Part shown: positions 4,666 through 5,911 of the stretch, piece after piece
Numbering within the stretch: position 1 is the first letter of the stretch
Layout of the letters: each line of letters starts with the position of its first letter
Origin: Robiginitomaculum sp.
GTDB lineage: Bacteria; Pseudomonadota; Alphaproteobacteria; Caulobacterales; Maricaulaceae
DNA length: 5,911 nucleotides
NCBI GenBank assembly: GCA_002733385.1
Contig: NVVO01000009.1
Location: 99,159-105,069 of the forward strand
Reading direction: 5' to 3'
Notes under the pieces: generated by a model
Databases searched by the model: none
What the model saw: only the letters and a program-made list of their open reading frames with translations
What the model was told of the DNA's origin: nothing
Program-made: the position numbers and the translations under genes

Positions 4666-5683
4666 GAACAACTGGTCAGACTATCCAATTTTCCTTGCGG
4701 TTGCCGAAACCGGCAGTTTAACGGCGGCTGGCGAACAGCTTGGCATTAGCCAACCAACCGTCGGGCGGCGCATTAAAGCGCTGGAACAACGGTTCGGTGC
4801 GCCTTTACTCACGAAAGAGGAAGGGCGGTTGTCGCCGACAGAATTTGGTTATCTGGTGCTTGACCATGTAAGGCGTATGGAGGGCGAGGCCGATGCCATC
4901 ACCCGTTCATCCGCAACCCTTGAACATTCCTTGGTCGGGCCGGTGATGATTACGGCTTCGGAGGGCATAGGCGATTTTTGGTTGCCTGCCGTCATGCAGC
5001 GGTTTCGCCGCGACAACCCAGACATCATTATTGACATCAATGTTGATATTCGCTCCCTTAACCTGGCCCAACGTGAGGCCGATATTGCCCTGCGCTGGAT
5101 AGGGCCGGGTACCCAAAACAGCCTGATCGGGCGGCGGGTAACCAGTTTTGGTTTTGGGCTTTATGCATCGCCGGAATATCTGGACAAAAAACCGGCACCC
5201 CTTACGCCTGAAGATTTGCTTGACCACGACGGGGTAAGGCTAAATTTGGGGCCGGAAACCTTTTGGCCTTTGGGCACGTCTGGCAAGCTTTTGCCCATGC
5301 CGCGCACTGTCTTGCGCACCAATAATCTCATGACCCATTTCAATGCGGTTTTGGCTGGATACGGAATTGGCATGTTGAGCCACGCCGCTTATCCTGCGGA
5401 CATGGGTTTGGTCAAAATATTGCCCGATTTGGAGCGGGTTGAGGATCTTTGGGTGGTGGCCCATGAGGATTTGAAGAAAAGTGCGCGGGTACGGGCTGCA
5501 TTTGATTTTATTGTTGATGCCTTGCTGAAAGATAGTGAGCATTTCAGATCCGGCGCCCCGTCCATCTATATAGAGCATCCGCATCTGCATATTGTCACGG
5601 ATTGCGAAACTCATAACGTGAAACTTGCAAAAGGCGGGGCGCATAAAAAAGATAAGGTGAAACTTCCGGCAACAGCCGCTTGA
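4664..5683 (+). CDS. LysR-type transcriptional regulator with C-terminal extension
   Basis: This 339-residue cytoplasmic DNA-binding protein has a winged helix-turn-helix at the N-terminus (helix pair GSLTAAGEQLGISQPTVGRR, 17-36) and an effector-binding domain from about residue 90, starting GPVMITASEGIGDFWLPAV and containing DIALRW (140-145), GFGLYASPEYL (163-173) and AGYGIGML (231-238). The start fits the family exactly (NNWSDYPIFLAVAETGSLTAA). LysR proteins normally end near residue 295-305. Here about 45 residues follow, with IEHPHLHI (303-310), a Cys (314), more His (317, 327) and a lysine-rich end. This tail might bind a metal or be disordered; I know no such domain. The inducer is unknown. 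Divergence from the TPR gene with a shared palindrome suggests that gene, and lysR itself, are controlled. No clear terminator follows; the rpmE promoter seems to overlap the stop codon. Confidence 0.93.
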   Translation: MNNWSDYPIFLAVAETGSLTAAGEQLGISQPTVGRRIKALEQRFGAPLLTKEEGRLSPTEFGYLVLDHVRRMEGEADAITRSSATLEHSLVGPVMITASEGIGDFWLPAVMQRFRRDNPDIIIDINVDIRSLNLAQREADIALRWIGPGTQNSLIGRRVTSFGFGLYASPEYLDKKPAPLTPEDLLDHDGVRLNLGPETFWPLGTSGKLLPMPRTVLRTNNLMTHFNAVLAGYGIGMLSHAAYPADMGLVKILPDLERVEDLWVVAHEDLKKSARVRAAFDFIVDALLKDSEHFRSGAPSIYIEHPHLHIVTDCETHNVKLAKGGAHKKDKVKLPATAA

Positions 5684-5708
5684 TTTCGGTTTTGTCTTGG
5701 TCTATAGA
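5680..5708 (+). promoter_or_regulatory. Candidate rpmE promoter
   Basis: TTGATT (5680-5685) and TATAGA (5703-5708) are 17 bases apart, each matching four of six consensus bases. The -35 box overlaps the lysR stop codon (5681-5683). Transcription would start near 5715, giving a leader of about 50 nt that contains AGGA (5755-5758) at a normal distance from the rpmE start. The leader has only weak self-complementarity, and I see no clear riboswitch or ribosomal-protein leader structure. Confidence 0.35.
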
Positions 5709-5765
5709 GCGCCGCTTGCGGGGGACCACTTAGGCTTGAGCCCGTGATTTGTTTAGGAAATACCC

Positions 5766-5911
5766 ATGAAAAAAGATTTACATCCCGATTATCACACCAT
5801 CAAAGTGGTGATGACAGACGGCACAGAATATATGACCCGCTCAACTTACGGCAAAGAAGGCGATACCCTGGTTTTGGATATCGACGCTTCTTCCCACCCG
5901 GCCTGGACGGG
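5766..5911 (+). CDS. rpmE: 50S ribosomal protein L31, 5' part
   Basis: The first 48 codons of ribosomal protein L31 are present; the gene runs off the end of the window. The peptide begins MKKDLHPDYHTIKVVMTDGT, continues with EYMTRSTYGKEGDTLVLDID, and ends at HPAWT, which fits L31 of alphaproteobacteria closely. L31 sits on the large subunit and bridges it to the 30S head. The zinc-ribbon cysteines of the E. coli protein (CSCG and CSKC) are absent: the corresponding places read VVMTDG and IDASSHP. This is therefore the zinc-independent form, which is usual in this class. AGGA (5755-5758) precedes the ATG by seven bases. It is probably transcribed from its own promoter rather than with lysR. 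Confidence 0.96.
   Translation, partial: MKKDLHPDYHTIKVVMTDGTEYMTRSTYGKEGDTLVLDIDASSHPAWT

Noticed and set aside
5240..5644. Open frame on the - strand (134 codons) opposite lysR
   Set aside because: It is antisense to a well-supported LysR gene with no domain of its own and no ribosome binding site seen.

Overview
The window looks like a chromosomal segment of an alphaproteobacterium. Three things point that way: the cysteine-free form of ribosomal protein L31, the sequence style of the pantothenate synthetase (RAHFFAGV and READGLAMSSRN blocks), and a SPOR-domain protein ending directly in front of panC. I cannot name a genus. Base composition is mostly a little above half G+C, with one clearly AT-richer gene (the acetyltransferase).

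Layout, left to right. Bases 1-149 hold the last 48 codons of a SPOR-domain (peptidoglycan-binding) protein on the + strand, whose stop codon touches the start of panC (150-1001). Bases 998-1205 look like the remains of a small insertion element. One end of it overlaps the last codons of panC and supplies its stop. From there to 4571 three genes lie on the - strand: an RhlE-type DEAD-box RNA helicase with a long basic tail (2811-1219), a PaiA-like GNAT acetyltransferase (3518-2979), and a small exported tetratricopeptide-repeat protein (4571-4083). A 564-base stretch between the last two (3519-4082) has no convincing gene. Much of it is two inverted copies of a composite palindromic repeat. 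A LysR-type regulator (4664-5683, +) is divergent from the TPR gene, and rpmE (ribosomal protein L31) starts at 5766 and runs off the end.

Regulation. The 92 bases between the TPR gene and lysR hold two back-to-back promoters whose -35 boxes touch, a perfect 17-base palindrome inside the TPR promoter, and a second inverted repeat over the lysR -10 box and start codon. This is the classical layout for a LysR regulator controlling both itself and a divergent target, so the TPR protein is the best guess for its target. The lysR and acetyltransferase promoters, if read correctly, start transcription at or almost at the start codon, which predicts leaderless mRNAs.

I do not see a complete, clearly new multi-gene system. 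The parts most worth following up are the lysR/TPR control region, the inverted composite repeat, the element end that terminates panC, and the extra C-terminal tail of the LysR protein. All positions and counts were made by eye; no database search was run.
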